Source: Brachybacterium vulturis
GTDB taxonomy: Bacteria; Actinomycetota; Actinomycetes; Actinomycetales; Dermabacteraceae
Reading direction: 5' to 3'
DNA length: 64,000 nucleotides
Assembly (NCBI RefSeq): GCF_002407185.1
Contig: NZ_CP023563.1
Span: 3,472,001-3,536,000 of the forward strand
Of the stretch, positions 1 to 8,510 are shown in pieces. How positions within the stretch are numbered: the stretch's first letter is position 1; each line of letters opens with the position of its first letter. A program made the translations under genes and the position numbers. The notes beneath the pieces are model-generated. The model saw only the letters and a list, made by a program, of their open reading frames with translations. It ran no database searches and was not told where the DNA came from.

Positions 1-2
1 TC

Positions 3-938
3 AAGGAGTTCCTCCACGAGCCGGTCACCCATTCCGCGGATCCGGCCACGAGCGCGGTCGGCACCATGGAGCACCACGTGCTCGAGGTCTCCCCCGCCAC
101 CCGCTTCGACGTGCTCCGCGACCTGGCCGCCGCGCCGGGCCGCACCATCATGTTCACCCGCACCAAGTACGGCGCGAAGAACCTGGCCCGCAAGCTCTCC
201 GCCCGTGGCGTGGACGCGGTGGACCTGCACGGCAACCTCTCCCAGAACGCCCGCACCCGGAACCTCGAGGCCTTCGGCTCCGGCACCGCGACGACGATGG
301 TCTGCACCGACATCGCCGCCCGCGGCATCCATGTGGACGAGGTGGCCCTGGTGGTCCACGCCGATCCGCCCGTCGAGCACAAGGCGTACCTGCACCGCTC
401 GGGCCGCACCGCCCGCGCCGGTGAGTCCGGCACCGTGATCACCGTGCAGATCCCGGAGCAGAAGCGCGACGTCAGCGATCTGATGCGCAAGGCCGGGATC
501 CGGCCCACCCACCACGCCTCGGTGACGGCCACCAGCCCCGTCCTCGTCGAGCTCGCCCCCGGTGAGCGGGTCGAGACCCATGAGCCGCGCCAGCCCGAGC
601 CGCCCGTGGACCAGGCGCGCCTGAACGGCGAGCGCGGCGGCGGCCGCGGTCGTGGTGGCCGTGGCGGTCGCCCGGCCGGTCAGGGTCGTGGTGACGGCGG
701 CGCCTCGCGCGGCGAGGGCCAGGGCTCCCGCGGCGGTCGTCGCGGTGGCCAGGACGGACAGTCGGGTCGGCGCGAGCAGGTCGGTGCCGGCAGCGGCTCC
801 CGCTCCGGCGGTCGCGGGCGCTCCGGCCAGGGTCGCTCCGGCGGCCGTCAGGGCGGCTCCTCGACCACCTACTCCACCTCGAGCGGGGAGCGCGGCTCCG
901 GCGGGCTCGCCTCCTTCTCCTCCGGCCGCGGCCGCTGA
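3..938 (+). CDS. DEAD/DEAH-box RNA helicase, C-terminal part (5' end outside window)
   Basis: The gene starts before the window; 311 codons are visible. They form the second RecA-like domain of an ATP-dependent RNA helicase: a motif IV-like MFTRTK, motif V around TDIAARGIHVDEV, and motif VI HRSGRTARAG, which supplies the arginine finger. From about visible residue 210 the chain turns into a roughly 100-residue Gly/Arg-rich tail with RGG and RGRGG units, typical of disordered non-specific RNA-binding tails. By family the enzyme should remodel structured RNA in the cytoplasm (ribosome assembly, mRNA turnover, cold adaptation); the exact role is not visible. It ends at a hairpin shared with the convergent acyl-CoA synthetase gene. 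Confidence 0.93.
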   Translation, partial: KEFLHEPVTHSADPATSAVGTMEHHVLEVSPATRFDVLRDLAAAPGRTIMFTRTKYGAKNLARKLSARGVDAVDLHGNLSQNARTRNLEAFGSGTATTMVCTDIAARGIHVDEVALVVHADPPVEHKAYLHRSGRTARAGESGTVITVQIPEQKRDVSDLMRKAGIRPTHHASVTATSPVLVELAPGERVETHEPRQPEPPVDQARLNGERGGGRGRGGRGGRPAGQGRGDGGASRGEGQGSRGGRRGGQDGQSGRREQVGAGSGSRSGGRGRSGQGRSGGRQGGSSTTYSTSSGERGSGGLASFSSGRGR

Positions 939-960
939 GCAGGCCCCTCCGGTCTCGATC

Positions 961-1003
961 GGACCCCGGCAGACCTCCCTCGCGGGACGGTCCGCCGGGG
1001 TCC
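961..1003. terminator. Bidirectional terminator hairpin between convergent genes
   Basis: A perfect 10-bp stem, GGACCCCGGC (961-970) with GCCGGGGTCC (994-1003), lies between two convergent stop codons. There is no long T-run, as is common for high-GC actinobacterial terminators. Confidence 0.7.
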
Positions 1004-1008
1004 TGTCG

Positions 1009-2565
1009 TCAGCGCAGCTCGCGCTTGAGGATCTTGCCGGTGGAGGTCATCGGCAGCTCCTCGTCGATGACGATCTCCCGCGGGTACTTGAAGTCCGCCA
1101 TCTGCTCCTTGGCCCAGTCCCGCAGCTGCTCAGGAGTGATCGTGGCGCCCTGCTCGAGGATCACGTGGGCCTTGATCTCCTCGCCGAGGCGCTCATGCGG
1201 CACTCCGATCACGGCGACGAGGGAGACCTGCTCATGGCTGAGCAGCACCTCCTCCACCTCCCGCGGATAGACGTTGTACCCACCGCGCACGATCATGTCC
1301 TTGGCCCGGTCCACGATGAAGTAGAAGCCCTCCTCGTCCCGTCGGCCCAGGTCCCCGGTGCGGAACCAGCCGTCCCGGATCGCCGCGGCGGTCTCCTCGG
1401 GGCGGCGCAGGTAGCCGGTCATGATGTTGTGCCCGCGCACCACGATCTCACCGATCGCGTCGGGCTCGCTGACGCGGGCCCAGTCCGGGTCGGCGGGATC
1501 GATGAGCGCCATCTCCACTCCCCACACGGGCAGCCCGATCGACCCCGGGCGCGGACGATCCGCGAGGGAGAAGCTGGCCACCGGTGACGTCTCGGAGAGG
1601 CCGTAGCCCTCCATGATCGAGATGCCGAGCTTCTCCTGGACGCCGCGCAGGATCTCCACCGGCAGCGCGGAGCCGCCGGAGACCCCGAGACGCAGGTGCT
1701 CGGCGAGGTCCCCGACCTCGGCCTCGCCGTCGGTCAGCAGGCGCAGCAGGGCCCACCACATGGTGGGGACGCCGGCGAAGATCGTCACGCGATGGGCCAG
1801 CAGCAGATCCAGTGCCTGACGGGGTTCGAAACGGGGCAGCAGCACCAGCGTGGCACCCGTGGAGAAGCCGGCGTTGAGGTTCACCGTGGCCCCGAAGGTG
1901 TGGAACAGCGGCAGGGCGACCAGGTGCACGTCCTCGCCGGGCACGGAGCCGAACAGCCGGTTGCAGGTCAGGGCGTTCATCAGCTGGTTGGAGTGGCTGA
2001 GCTCGGCGCCCTTGGGATGCCCGGTGGTGCCGGAGGTGTAGAGCACCACGGCGGTGTCGGTCTCACGGCGCTGGACCGTCTCGAAGCGGTCGGGGAGCTC
2101 CGCGACCGCCCGGGCGAGGGTGGGCACCCCCTCGTAGGGGCTCTCGGCCTGCGGGTCGGCGGTCATGAGCACCACCTGCGGGGGTCGGGCAGCAGCCTTC
2201 GCGCCCTCGACGACGGAGCGGCCGATGGGCAGCTCCTCGCTGCCCTCGAACGCGAGGACGACCGAGGCCTCGGCGTCGTCGAGGTAGTAGGTCACCTCAC
2301 GGGACTTGTTCAGCACGTTCAGCGGCACCACCACCGCCCCGACCTTGAGGATCCCGAAGTAGACGATCGGGAACTGCGGCAGGTTCGGGCAGCTCAGCGC
2401 GACCCGGTCCCCGGGCTCCACACCGAGGGAGACGAGCAGGTGCGCGACCTGATTGGCGGCGGCGTCCACCTGGGCGTAGGTCAGGGACGTCCCGCCGAGC
2501 ACGAGGGCGGGCCGATCGGGGACGGTGCGGGCGCTGTCCTCCAGCACCACGGCGAGGTTGTACAT
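1009..2565 (-). CDS. Long-chain-fatty-acid-CoA ligase / acyl-CoA synthetase (ANL superfamily)
   Basis: A 518-residue AMP-forming ligase of the ANL superfamily, a normal length. The P-loop-like motif YTSGTTGHPKGAELSH is near residue 175, the aromatic/acidic motif GYGLSETSP follows, then GWFRTGDLGRRDEEGFYF and the hinge region VDRAKDMIVRGGYNVYPREV. The C-terminal catalytic lysine lies in TSTGKILKREL. It should activate a fatty or other carboxylic acid to acyl-AMP and then to the CoA thioester, in the cytoplasm or at the membrane. The chain-length preference cannot be read from sequence. An AAAGGA ribosome-binding site stands 6 nt before the ATG. It is divergent from the ArsR operon, and nothing nearby suggests a dedicated pathway. 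Confidence 0.93.
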   Translation of the reverse strand: MYNLAVVLEDSARTVPDRPALVLGGTSLTYAQVDAAANQVAHLLVSLGVEPGDRVALSCPNLPQFPIVYFGILKVGAVVVPLNVLNKSREVTYYLDDAEASVVLAFEGSEELPIGRSVVEGAKAAARPPQVVLMTADPQAESPYEGVPTLARAVAELPDRFETVQRRETDTAVVLYTSGTTGHPKGAELSHSNQLMNALTCNRLFGSVPGEDVHLVALPLFHTFGATVNLNAGFSTGATLVLLPRFEPRQALDLLLAHRVTIFAGVPTMWWALLRLLTDGEAEVGDLAEHLRLGVSGGSALPVEILRGVQEKLGISIMEGYGLSETSPVASFSLADRPRPGSIGLPVWGVEMALIDPADPDWARVSEPDAIGEIVVRGHNIMTGYLRRPEETAAAIRDGWFRTGDLGRRDEEGFYFIVDRAKDMIVRGGYNVYPREVEEVLLSHEQVSLVAVIGVPHERLGEEIKAHVILEQGATITPEQLRDWAKEQMADFKYPREIVIDEELPMTSTGKILKRELR

Positions 2566-2663
2566 ACCAGTCCTTTCCGGACGACGGTGTCACGGAGCCA
2601 CAGCATAGAGCCGCCCGACCCCGAGGTACCTGGTACTGCGCACCCGAGACACCGCATCGACAC

Positions 2664-2687
2664 TTCGTCGATTGCGTGAGTGACGAA
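2664..2687. promoter_or_regulatory. Candidate ArsR operator (inverted repeat)
   Basis: TTCGTC (2664-2669) and GACGAA (2682-2687) form a perfect 6-bp inverted repeat with a 12-nt spacer, just upstream of the ArsR start. Its position suits an autoregulatory operator. The sequence does not match a known ArsR consensus that I can recall, so this is an inference from symmetry and position. Confidence 0.35.
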
Positions 2688-2707
2688 CTGTGGGAGAGGA
2701 TGGCCTC

Positions 2708-3079
2708 ATGACTGCTCCGTCCGCCCCGCCCGCTCCGCCGCCCACCGAACCACAGCTCGCCGCCGCGGCGGACACCTTCGCGATGCTCGCCAGCCCCGCC
2801 CGGCTGCAGCTGGTGTGGCTGATGAGCTCGGGACGCTTCGACGTGGGTGAGCTGGCCGCACGGGTGGGGCTCAGCCTGCCCACCACCAGCCAGCACCTGC
2901 GCAAGCTCCGCCTGACGGGCATCGTCTCCGCGACCCGCGAGGGTCGGCACAGCTACTACACGGTCGAGGACCCGCACGTGGTCGAGCTGGTGGAGCAGAT
3001 CTTCGAGCACATCGCCCCCGATGGCTCCCTCGCTCCCGATCCGCCCGCACCCTCCCCCACCAGGGACTCCCGCGCATGA
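2708..3079 (+). CDS. ArsR/SmtB-family metal-responsive repressor
   Basis: A 123-residue winged-helix protein with the ArsR core (MLASPARLQLVWLM, then the recognition helix in LSLPTTSQHLRKLRLTGIV). The CxC site of arsenic/cadmium sensors is absent. Instead the C-terminal alpha-5 helix has D88-x-H90 and H101 spaced as in the Zn/Co/Ni sensors CzrA and NmtR; the fourth CzrA ligand position is Pro104. I infer a zinc-, cobalt- or nickel-responsive repressor with a modified alpha-5 site. The ATG at 2708 is preferred over an upstream in-frame GTG at 2690 because GGAGAGG lies 8 nt before it. It overlaps the CDF exporter gene by ATGA, so it probably represses that operon. Confidence 0.88.
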   Translation: MTAPSAPPAPPPTEPQLAAAADTFAMLASPARLQLVWLMSSGRFDVGELAARVGLSLPTTSQHLRKLRLTGIVSATREGRHSYYTVEDPHVVELVEQIFEHIAPDGSLAPDPPAPSPTRDSRA

Positions 3080-4062
3080 CCTCCCCGGCCCCGACCACGC
3101 CCGACGCCCGTGCGCGCATCGATCTGCGCAGGTACGCGTGGCTGTCGATCGTCGTCGCGATCCTCACCATCGTCCTGAAGACGAGCGCCTGGGCGATGAC
3201 GGACTCCGTCGGGCTGCTCTCCGACGCCGCCGAGTCGACCGTGAACCTGGTCGCCGCGGTGGTCGCGCTGATCGCCCTGACCGTCGCCGCACGGCCCGCG
3301 ACCGAGCGCTTCCTCTACGGGCGCGCGAAGGCCGAGTACTTCTCCGCCGCGCTCGAGGGGCTGATGATCTTCGTGGCCGCCGCGGTCATCATGGTCACCG
3401 CCGTCGAACGCTTCATCAATCCCCGACCGCTCGAGAACCTCGGCGTGGGACTGCTCATCGTCGTGATCGCCTCTCTGCTCAACGGCGGCGTGGCGCTGGT
3501 GCTGCTGCGCGTCGGGAGGACCCATAACTCGATCACCCTGCGGGCCGACGGCAAGCATCTGATGACCGACGTCGTCACCAGCGCCGGGATCCTCCTCGGG
3601 GTGGGGCTGGTGGCGCTGACCGGCTGGGAGCGGCTCGATGCCGTCGTCGCCTTCGCCGTCGGCGTGAACATCATCATCACCGGCATCGGACTGCTCCGGG
3701 AGTCCCTCTCCGGCCTGCTGGACAAGGCACTGCCGGACGAGGACCACGAGATCATCACCGAGGTGCTGCGCCGCCGCACCGACGCCACCCTCACCTTCCA
3801 CGGTCTGCAGACCCGCGAGGCCGGACAGCAGAAGTTCATGAACGTGCACGTGCTGGTGCCGGACGAGTGGACGGTCAAGCAGGGCCACGACTACATCGAG
3901 GGCCTCGAGGACGAGCTGCGCGGGTGCCTGCCGGACCTCACCGTGCTCACCCACCTCGAGCCGATCTCCGACCCGGCCTCCTACGAGGACATCCCCGCCC
4001 AGCACGTGCCGATCCACGGCGACGACCATGATCCGACCCGGCCGCCCGAGGAGTCTCCATGA
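3076..4062 (+). CDS. Cation diffusion facilitator (CDF) family metal exporter
   Basis: A 328-residue inner-membrane metal/proton antiporter with about six membrane helices and a cytoplasmic C-terminal domain (from about residue 225) that resembles the CDF dimerisation domain. In TM5 the metal-site pair H161/D165 (GKHLMTD) is canonical. In TM2 the usual D or H...D pair is replaced by E53/N57 (SDAAESTVN). Site A would therefore be Glu/Asn/His/Asp, which may alter metal choice. Translational coupling to an ArsR sensor supports export of a divalent cation such as Zn2+ or Co2+. It also overlaps the downstream dehydrogenase by ATGA. Confidence 0.9.
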   Translation: MTSPAPTTPDARARIDLRRYAWLSIVVAILTIVLKTSAWAMTDSVGLLSDAAESTVNLVAAVVALIALTVAARPATERFLYGRAKAEYFSAALEGLMIFVAAAVIMVTAVERFINPRPLENLGVGLLIVVIASLLNGGVALVLLRVGRTHNSITLRADGKHLMTDVVTSAGILLGVGLVALTGWERLDAVVAFAVGVNIIITGIGLLRESLSGLLDKALPDEDHEIITEVLRRRTDATLTFHGLQTREAGQQKFMNVHVLVPDEWTVKQGHDYIEGLEDELRGCLPDLTVLTHLEPISDPASYEDIPAQHVPIHGDDHDPTRPPEESP

Positions 4063-5498
4063 ACCGCACCGATCCGACCTCCCTCGAGACCCTCACCGCC
4101 CGCCTGCGCGAGGCGCTCGGCGAGGACGCCGTCATCGCCGCGCCCGAGTCGCGCTACCACGGGGACCGGGCGGAGCCCGGCGCCGCGGACGCCCGGTTCC
4201 TGCTGGTGCTCCCCCACGACGTCGAGGGCGTGCAGGCCACCCTCCGTCTCGCCCACGAGACGGGCACCCCGGTGGTGTCGCGCGGCGCCGGCTCCGGCCT
4301 CTCCGGGGGAACGGTCGCGATCGACGGCGGGATGGTGCTGAGCCTGGAGCGGCTGCACACGATCCGCGAGATCGACCCCCTGGACGAGGTCGCGGTGGTC
4401 GACGCAGGGGTGATCACCGCCGATCTCTCCGAGGCCCTGGCGCCCCTGGGCTTCTTCTACGCCCCGGATCCTGCGAGCGTCGCGATCTCGACGATCGGCG
4501 GCAACATCGCGACCAACGCGGGCGGGCTGCACTGCGCGAAGTACGGCGTGACCCGTGAGTCCGTGCTGGCGCTCGAGGTCGTGCTGGCCGACGGCACCCT
4601 GCTGCGCACCGGCCACCGCTCGCTCAAGGGCGTCACCGGGCTGGACCTCACCCAGCTGCTGATCGGCTCCGAGGGCACCCTGGCCGTGGTGGTCGCCGCG
4701 ACCGTGCGGATCCGGCCCGTCCCGGTGGCGCGTCGCACCGTGCTGGCCCGCTTCTCGACCACCGCGCACGCCGCCGACGGGGTGAACGCGATCTCCCGCT
4801 CCCCGGTGCGTCCGGCGGCGACCGAGCTGCTGGACTCCGGCGCGGTGGCGGACATCGACGCGCACAACGGCTCCCGCCTGGGCGCCGACCCGGCCGCTGA
4901 GGCGATCGGCACCCACCACCCGGACGGCCCGAGGAGCTCCGGGGGTGCGGTGCTGCTGCTCGAGCTCGATGGCTACGGCATCCGGGAGCAGACTGCGGAT
5001 CTCGTCGACATCCTCACCGGGGCGGGCGGGAGCGTACAGGTCATCGAGGACGAGGCGGAGGCCGAGCACCTGTGGGAGCTGCGCCGGACCAGCCATGCCG
5101 CCGGCGGTGGTCGCAGACGGCTGAACGAGGATGTGGCGGTGCCGAAGTCCCGCCTGGCCCAGATGCTGACCGCGCTGGAGGAGATCGGCCACCGCCACGG
5201 AGTGGCCACCTCGGCCATCGCCCATGCCGGCGACGGCAACCTCCACCCCTCGCTCTCCCTGCCCGGCGTCCCCGAGGATCCCTCCGCCGCGCTGCCGGCC
5301 CCGATCCTCGCGGCGGCCGATGAGGTGGTGCGGACGGCCCTGGAGCTGGGCGGCACCATCAGCGGGGAGCACGGCATCGGGACCGCCAAGCAGCGCTGGC
5401 TGGACCTCGAGCTCTCCCCCACCTCACGGAGCCTCCAGCACCGCCTGAAGCAGGCCTTCGATCCGCGCGGCCTGCTCAACCCCGGCAAGGCCCTCTGA
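4059..5498 (+). CDS. FAD-linked 2-hydroxyacid dehydrogenase (GlcD / D-lactate dehydrogenase type)
   Basis: A 479-residue flavoprotein of the VAO/PCMH fold. The N-terminal FAD-binding domain shows SRGAGSGLSGG and the pyrophosphate-binding STIGGNIATNAGG; the C-terminal FAD-oxidase domain shows HAGDGNLH and GEHGIG. The two His of HAGDGNLH and the Glu of GEHGIG match residues that hold a divalent metal in the D-2-hydroxyglutarate/D-lactate dehydrogenase group. The reaction is oxidation of a D-2-hydroxyacid (glycolate, D-lactate or 2-hydroxyglutarate) to the 2-oxoacid. It is the third gene of an ATGA-coupled operon with a metal sensor and metal exporter, an odd partnership unless metal supply to this enzyme is the link. 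The substrate is not assignable. Confidence 0.9.
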   Translation: MNRTDPTSLETLTARLREALGEDAVIAAPESRYHGDRAEPGAADARFLLVLPHDVEGVQATLRLAHETGTPVVSRGAGSGLSGGTVAIDGGMVLSLERLHTIREIDPLDEVAVVDAGVITADLSEALAPLGFFYAPDPASVAISTIGGNIATNAGGLHCAKYGVTRESVLALEVVLADGTLLRTGHRSLKGVTGLDLTQLLIGSEGTLAVVVAATVRIRPVPVARRTVLARFSTTAHAADGVNAISRSPVRPAATELLDSGAVADIDAHNGSRLGADPAAEAIGTHHPDGPRSSGGAVLLLELDGYGIREQTADLVDILTGAGGSVQVIEDEAEAEHLWELRRTSHAAGGGRRRLNEDVAVPKSRLAQMLTALEEIGHRHGVATSAIAHAGDGNLHPSLSLPGVPEDPSAALPAPILAAADEVVRTALELGGTISGEHGIGTAKQRWLDLELSPTSRSLQHRLKQAFDPRGLLNPGKAL

Positions 5499-5558
5499 GG
5501 GCGGTCCCTCGTGACCGAAAGCCGTGCGAGAAGAGCACCACGATGACATGATGCCCCC

Positions 5559-6380
5559 ATGGTGACCCAGGCCACATCCGCATCCGTCCGAGTCTCCGCC
5601 CGCCCGCTGCTGCTGAACAACCTCGTCGCGGCCCTCATCGCCAGCGCCGTCATGATCTTCCTGCACGAGTCGGCCCACCTGGTGGCGGGCCTCGCCCTCG
5701 GCCATCCTTCGGTCCTGTTCTCCTTCGGGGTGGACCATCTGGGGTCCCCGTCGGAATCCGATCAGGTCGTGATGAACCTCGCCGGCCCCGCCTTCAGCCT
5801 GGTCATGGGCGTGCTGATGCAGCTATGGACCCCGCTGCGCAGGCGCGCCGATTTCCTGCACCTGGTGTGGCTGTGGCTGGCCTTCGCCTCGGTCCAGGAG
5901 GGCATCGCCTATCTGTGCCTGACCCCGTTCGGTGCGGGCGATACCGGAGCGGCCGCCCAGCTGCTCGGTCTTCCGGTGGCGCTGCAGCTCCTCGCCCTCG
6001 CCGTCGGCATCGGCGGGATGTTCCTCAATGCTCGGGCCTTCGCGCCGCATATGGCGCGCCACGCCGGGGACGATCCGCGCCGGCGCAATGCGATGACGCT
6101 GTTCCCCTGGCTGTACGGGATGATCGTCTCGGTGCTGTTGAGCATCCTGTACCTCGCGATCAGCCCGGCCGATCCGCCGGCCTCCGCCCAGCTCGCGATC
6201 CTCGCCGCCGGGACGGCGATCCTGGTCTTCGCCCCGATGGCGCACCTCTTCGCCCGCGGCGTCGCCGAGGTGCCCTATGAGCCGCTGCGGCTGCGGACGG
6301 TCCCCGTCGGCGGCCTGGTGGCCCTGGCGGTGCTGGTGCTCGGGAACATCCTGCTCAGCCTCGGGGTCCAGGTCGGCTGA
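5559..6380 (+). CDS. Polytopic membrane protein with M50-like HExxH motif
   Basis: A 273-residue integral-membrane protein with about six to seven hydrophobic segments. The sequence IFLHESAHLVAG gives an HExxH zinc motif at residues 36-40 inside the first membrane segment, and MNLAGP follows near residue 72-77. That layout resembles site-2 (M50) intramembrane metalloproteases, but I see no LDG motif for the third zinc ligand, so proteolytic activity is unproven. No substrate or partner is evident from the neighbours. A CATGAT box 6 nt before the ATG and the lack of a Shine-Dalgarno sequence suggest a leaderless mRNA. Confidence 0.7.
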   Translation: MVTQATSASVRVSARPLLLNNLVAALIASAVMIFLHESAHLVAGLALGHPSVLFSFGVDHLGSPSESDQVVMNLAGPAFSLVMGVLMQLWTPLRRRADFLHLVWLWLAFASVQEGIAYLCLTPFGAGDTGAAAQLLGLPVALQLLALAVGIGGMFLNARAFAPHMARHAGDDPRRRNAMTLFPWLYGMIVSVLLSILYLAISPADPPASAQLAILAAGTAILVFAPMAHLFARGVAEVPYEPLRLRTVPVGGLVALAVLVLGNILLSLGVQVG

Positions 6381-6475
6381 GCGCCCGCCGAACGCCGCAG
6401 GGCACAGGGATCTTCCCGGGATCGAGGTCGACAAGCTCTCACTCCGCCCCGGGCCCCACAGCGGGCGCCCGTGGA

Positions 6476-6481
6476 TAGCCT
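6476..6481 (+). promoter_or_regulatory. -10 box of leaderless promoter (LLM oxidoreductase)
   Basis: TAGCCT fits TANNNT and is followed by exactly 7 nt before the ATG at 6489; no Shine-Dalgarno sequence is present. Confidence 0.5.
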
Positions 6482-6488
6482 GAGCTGT

Positions 6489-7520
6489 ATGAACGCTCCT
6501 CATGTGCCGCTGTCGATCCTCGATCTCGTCCCCATCTCCGAAGGCATGACCACCCGGGAGGCGATCAACGCCTCGATGGAGGGGGCGAGGGTCGCCGATC
6601 GCCTCGGATACGAGCGGCTCTGGTACGCCGAGCACCACAACACGAACGCCCTCGCCGCGAGCGCGACCTCGCTGCTGATCGACCGGGCGGCCTCGCTGAC
6701 CGAGCGGATCCGCGTCGGCTCCGGCGGGATCATGCTCCCCAACCACTCCCCGCTCGCCGTCATCGAGCAGTTCGGCTCCCTGGTCCAGTTCCACGGGGAC
6801 CGCATCGACCTGGGGCTGGGCCGCGCGCCGGGCACCGATCAGCTCACCGCGCAGCTGCTGGCCCGCACCTCCGCGGAGCCGGCCGCGTTCCTCGCCGCCG
6901 TCGAGCAGATGCGGGACTGGTCCCGCCAGGAGTCCAGCGGCTCCTCACCCATCACGGCGGAGGTCGCCCGCGGCACCGAGGTGCCGATGTGGATCCTGGG
7001 CTCGACCGCCAATGGTGCTCGTCTCGCCGCCCAGCTGGGCATGCCGTTCTCCGTCGCCTCCCACTTCGCCCCCTTCCAGTACCTGCACGCGCTGGACGTC
7101 TACCGCGACAACTTCGACCCCGACGCCGGCACCGCACAGATCGCGGCGCCGCGCACCATGGTCGGGGTGAACCTGGTGGTCTCCGAGACCGACGAGGAGG
7201 CGCAGCGGCAGTTCACGACCCTCCAGCAGATGTTCCTGGGGATCGTGACCGGGCAGCGGCAGAAGATCCAGCCGCCGCGCCCGATCGAGGACGTCGCAGC
7301 GGGGCATCTCCTCTCCCAGATCGATCAGACCCTGTCGATCAGGGCGGTCGGCTCCCCCGCCACCGTGGTGCGCCGGCTGGAGGAGATCGTGGCCGCCACC
7401 GGCGCCGACGAGCTCATCCTCACCGCCTACCACTTCGACCCGGCCGATCGCCTGCACGCCCTCGAGCTGCTGGCCGAGGCCTGGGGTCTCGACGGCGCCG
7501 CGGCGCACCCCGCTCCCTGA
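6489..7520 (+). CDS. LLM-class flavin-dependent oxidoreductase (bacterial luciferase-like)
   Basis: A 343-residue TIM-barrel protein of the luciferase-like monooxygenase family. It begins with the typical PLSILDLVPISEG strand and carries WYAEHHNTNALAASATS (the conserved AEHH segment), RVGSGGIMLPNHSPL and a C-terminal LAEAWG. Such proteins use FMNH2 or F420 and are often annotated as alkanal-monooxygenase-like. The true substrate is usually unknown, and nothing nearby gives it away. I chose the ATG at 6489 over an in-frame GTG at 6471 because family members start at about this point and a -10 box precedes it by 7 nt. Confidence 0.9.
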   Translation: MNAPHVPLSILDLVPISEGMTTREAINASMEGARVADRLGYERLWYAEHHNTNALAASATSLLIDRAASLTERIRVGSGGIMLPNHSPLAVIEQFGSLVQFHGDRIDLGLGRAPGTDQLTAQLLARTSAEPAAFLAAVEQMRDWSRQESSGSSPITAEVARGTEVPMWILGSTANGARLAAQLGMPFSVASHFAPFQYLHALDVYRDNFDPDAGTAQIAAPRTMVGVNLVVSETDEEAQRQFTTLQQMFLGIVTGQRQKIQPPRPIEDVAAGHLLSQIDQTLSIRAVGSPATVVRRLEEIVAATGADELILTAYHFDPADRLHALELLAEAWGLDGAAAHPAP

Positions 7521-7560
7521 TCCGGGCGCGGCGACCGCCCCACCCTGGCATGCTGGGGCC

Positions 7561-8391
7561 ATGGCGATGCCGCCTCCTGCCCCGGACCCTGCTCCCCTGC
7601 CCACCACACCGCGGATCGGCCTGCTGCCGGCCGCCGGCGTGTCGGCCTCCGCATATCTGCTGTTCGGGCTGCAGCTCGGGGGGTGGGGGCATGGACTCCT
7701 CGCCCTCAGCCTGCTCGGCGCGCTCCTGGTCTCCCGCGAGCTCGCCAAGGACCTGCTCCTCATCGGGCTCGGGATCACGATCGTCTCCACCACCTCGGTG
7801 AAGGCGGATGTGGACTGGGATCGGTTCTTCACGATCGGCACCGTGCTGCTGCTCGCCGTGGCCGTGCCGCTGCTGGTGGACCGGCTGGTCCTGCGACGGC
7901 GCACGATCCGCTTCCCCTGGCTCTCCGGACGGCGCTGGAACCGCTGGCAGTGGGGGTACATCGTCGCCGTCCCGCTGCTGGGATGGCTGCTGCTGCCGTT
8001 CTACTTCATCACCTCGGGCGCGTACCAGAACTGGCCCCACATCACCGACGCCGGAGAGCTGGGACGCTTCCTGGTGGGCGTGAACTTCGTGGGCACCTGG
8101 GACGAGCTGTTCTTCATCTGCACCTGCTTCGCGCTCCTGCGGCGCCACGTCGGGCTCTGGCCGGCGAACATCCTGCAGGCGATCATCTTCGTGTCGTTCC
8201 TGTGGGAGCTGGGCTACCAGGAATGGGGGCCGCTGCTCACCGCTCCGTTCGCGCTGCTGCAGGGCTGGCTGTTCACGCGCACCGGCTCCCTGCTGTATGT
8301 CCTGATCGTGCATCTGCTCTTCGACGTGGTCGTCTTCCTCGCGATCGTCCATGCCCACAATCCTGGGATGATCCCGATCTTCCTGGTCTGA
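7561..8391 (+). CDS. CPBP-like intramembrane protease homologue (degenerate motifs)
   Basis: A 276-residue membrane protein with about seven hydrophobic segments. The second half resembles the CPBP/Rce1 glutamic-protease family: TWDELFFICTCFALLRR is in the place of the EExxxR motif, and IVHLLFDVV is in the place of the C-terminal HxxxD/N motif. The first Glu of the EE pair is Asp here, so catalysis could be altered or lost. The family includes bacteriocin-immunity proteins and prenyl-protease relatives; no substrate is suggested by the neighbours. A CATGCT box 6 nt before the ATG suggests a leaderless start. Confidence 0.72.
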   Translation: MAMPPPAPDPAPLPTTPRIGLLPAAGVSASAYLLFGLQLGGWGHGLLALSLLGALLVSRELAKDLLLIGLGITIVSTTSVKADVDWDRFFTIGTVLLLAVAVPLLVDRLVLRRRTIRFPWLSGRRWNRWQWGYIVAVPLLGWLLLPFYFITSGAYQNWPHITDAGELGRFLVGVNFVGTWDELFFICTCFALLRRHVGLWPANILQAIIFVSFLWELGYQEWGPLLTAPFALLQGWLFTRTGSLLYVLIVHLLFDVVVFLAIVHAHNPGMIPIFLV

Positions 8392-8497
8392 GCCGTCGTC
8401 GCCGACGTTCTCCCCGTCCCCTGAATGCGGGTCTCACCAGCCCTTCTGCCGCCTCCATAGCGGAGCCGCGGGAAGTCCTCGAGACCCTGCCCCGTGC

Positions 8498-8503
8498 TAG
8501 ATT
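8498..8503 (+). promoter_or_regulatory. -10 box of leaderless promoter (ROK regulator)
   Basis: TAGATT fits TANNNT and lies 7 nt before the ATG at 8511; there is no Shine-Dalgarno sequence. Confidence 0.55.
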
Positions 8504-8510
8504 GTGACGA

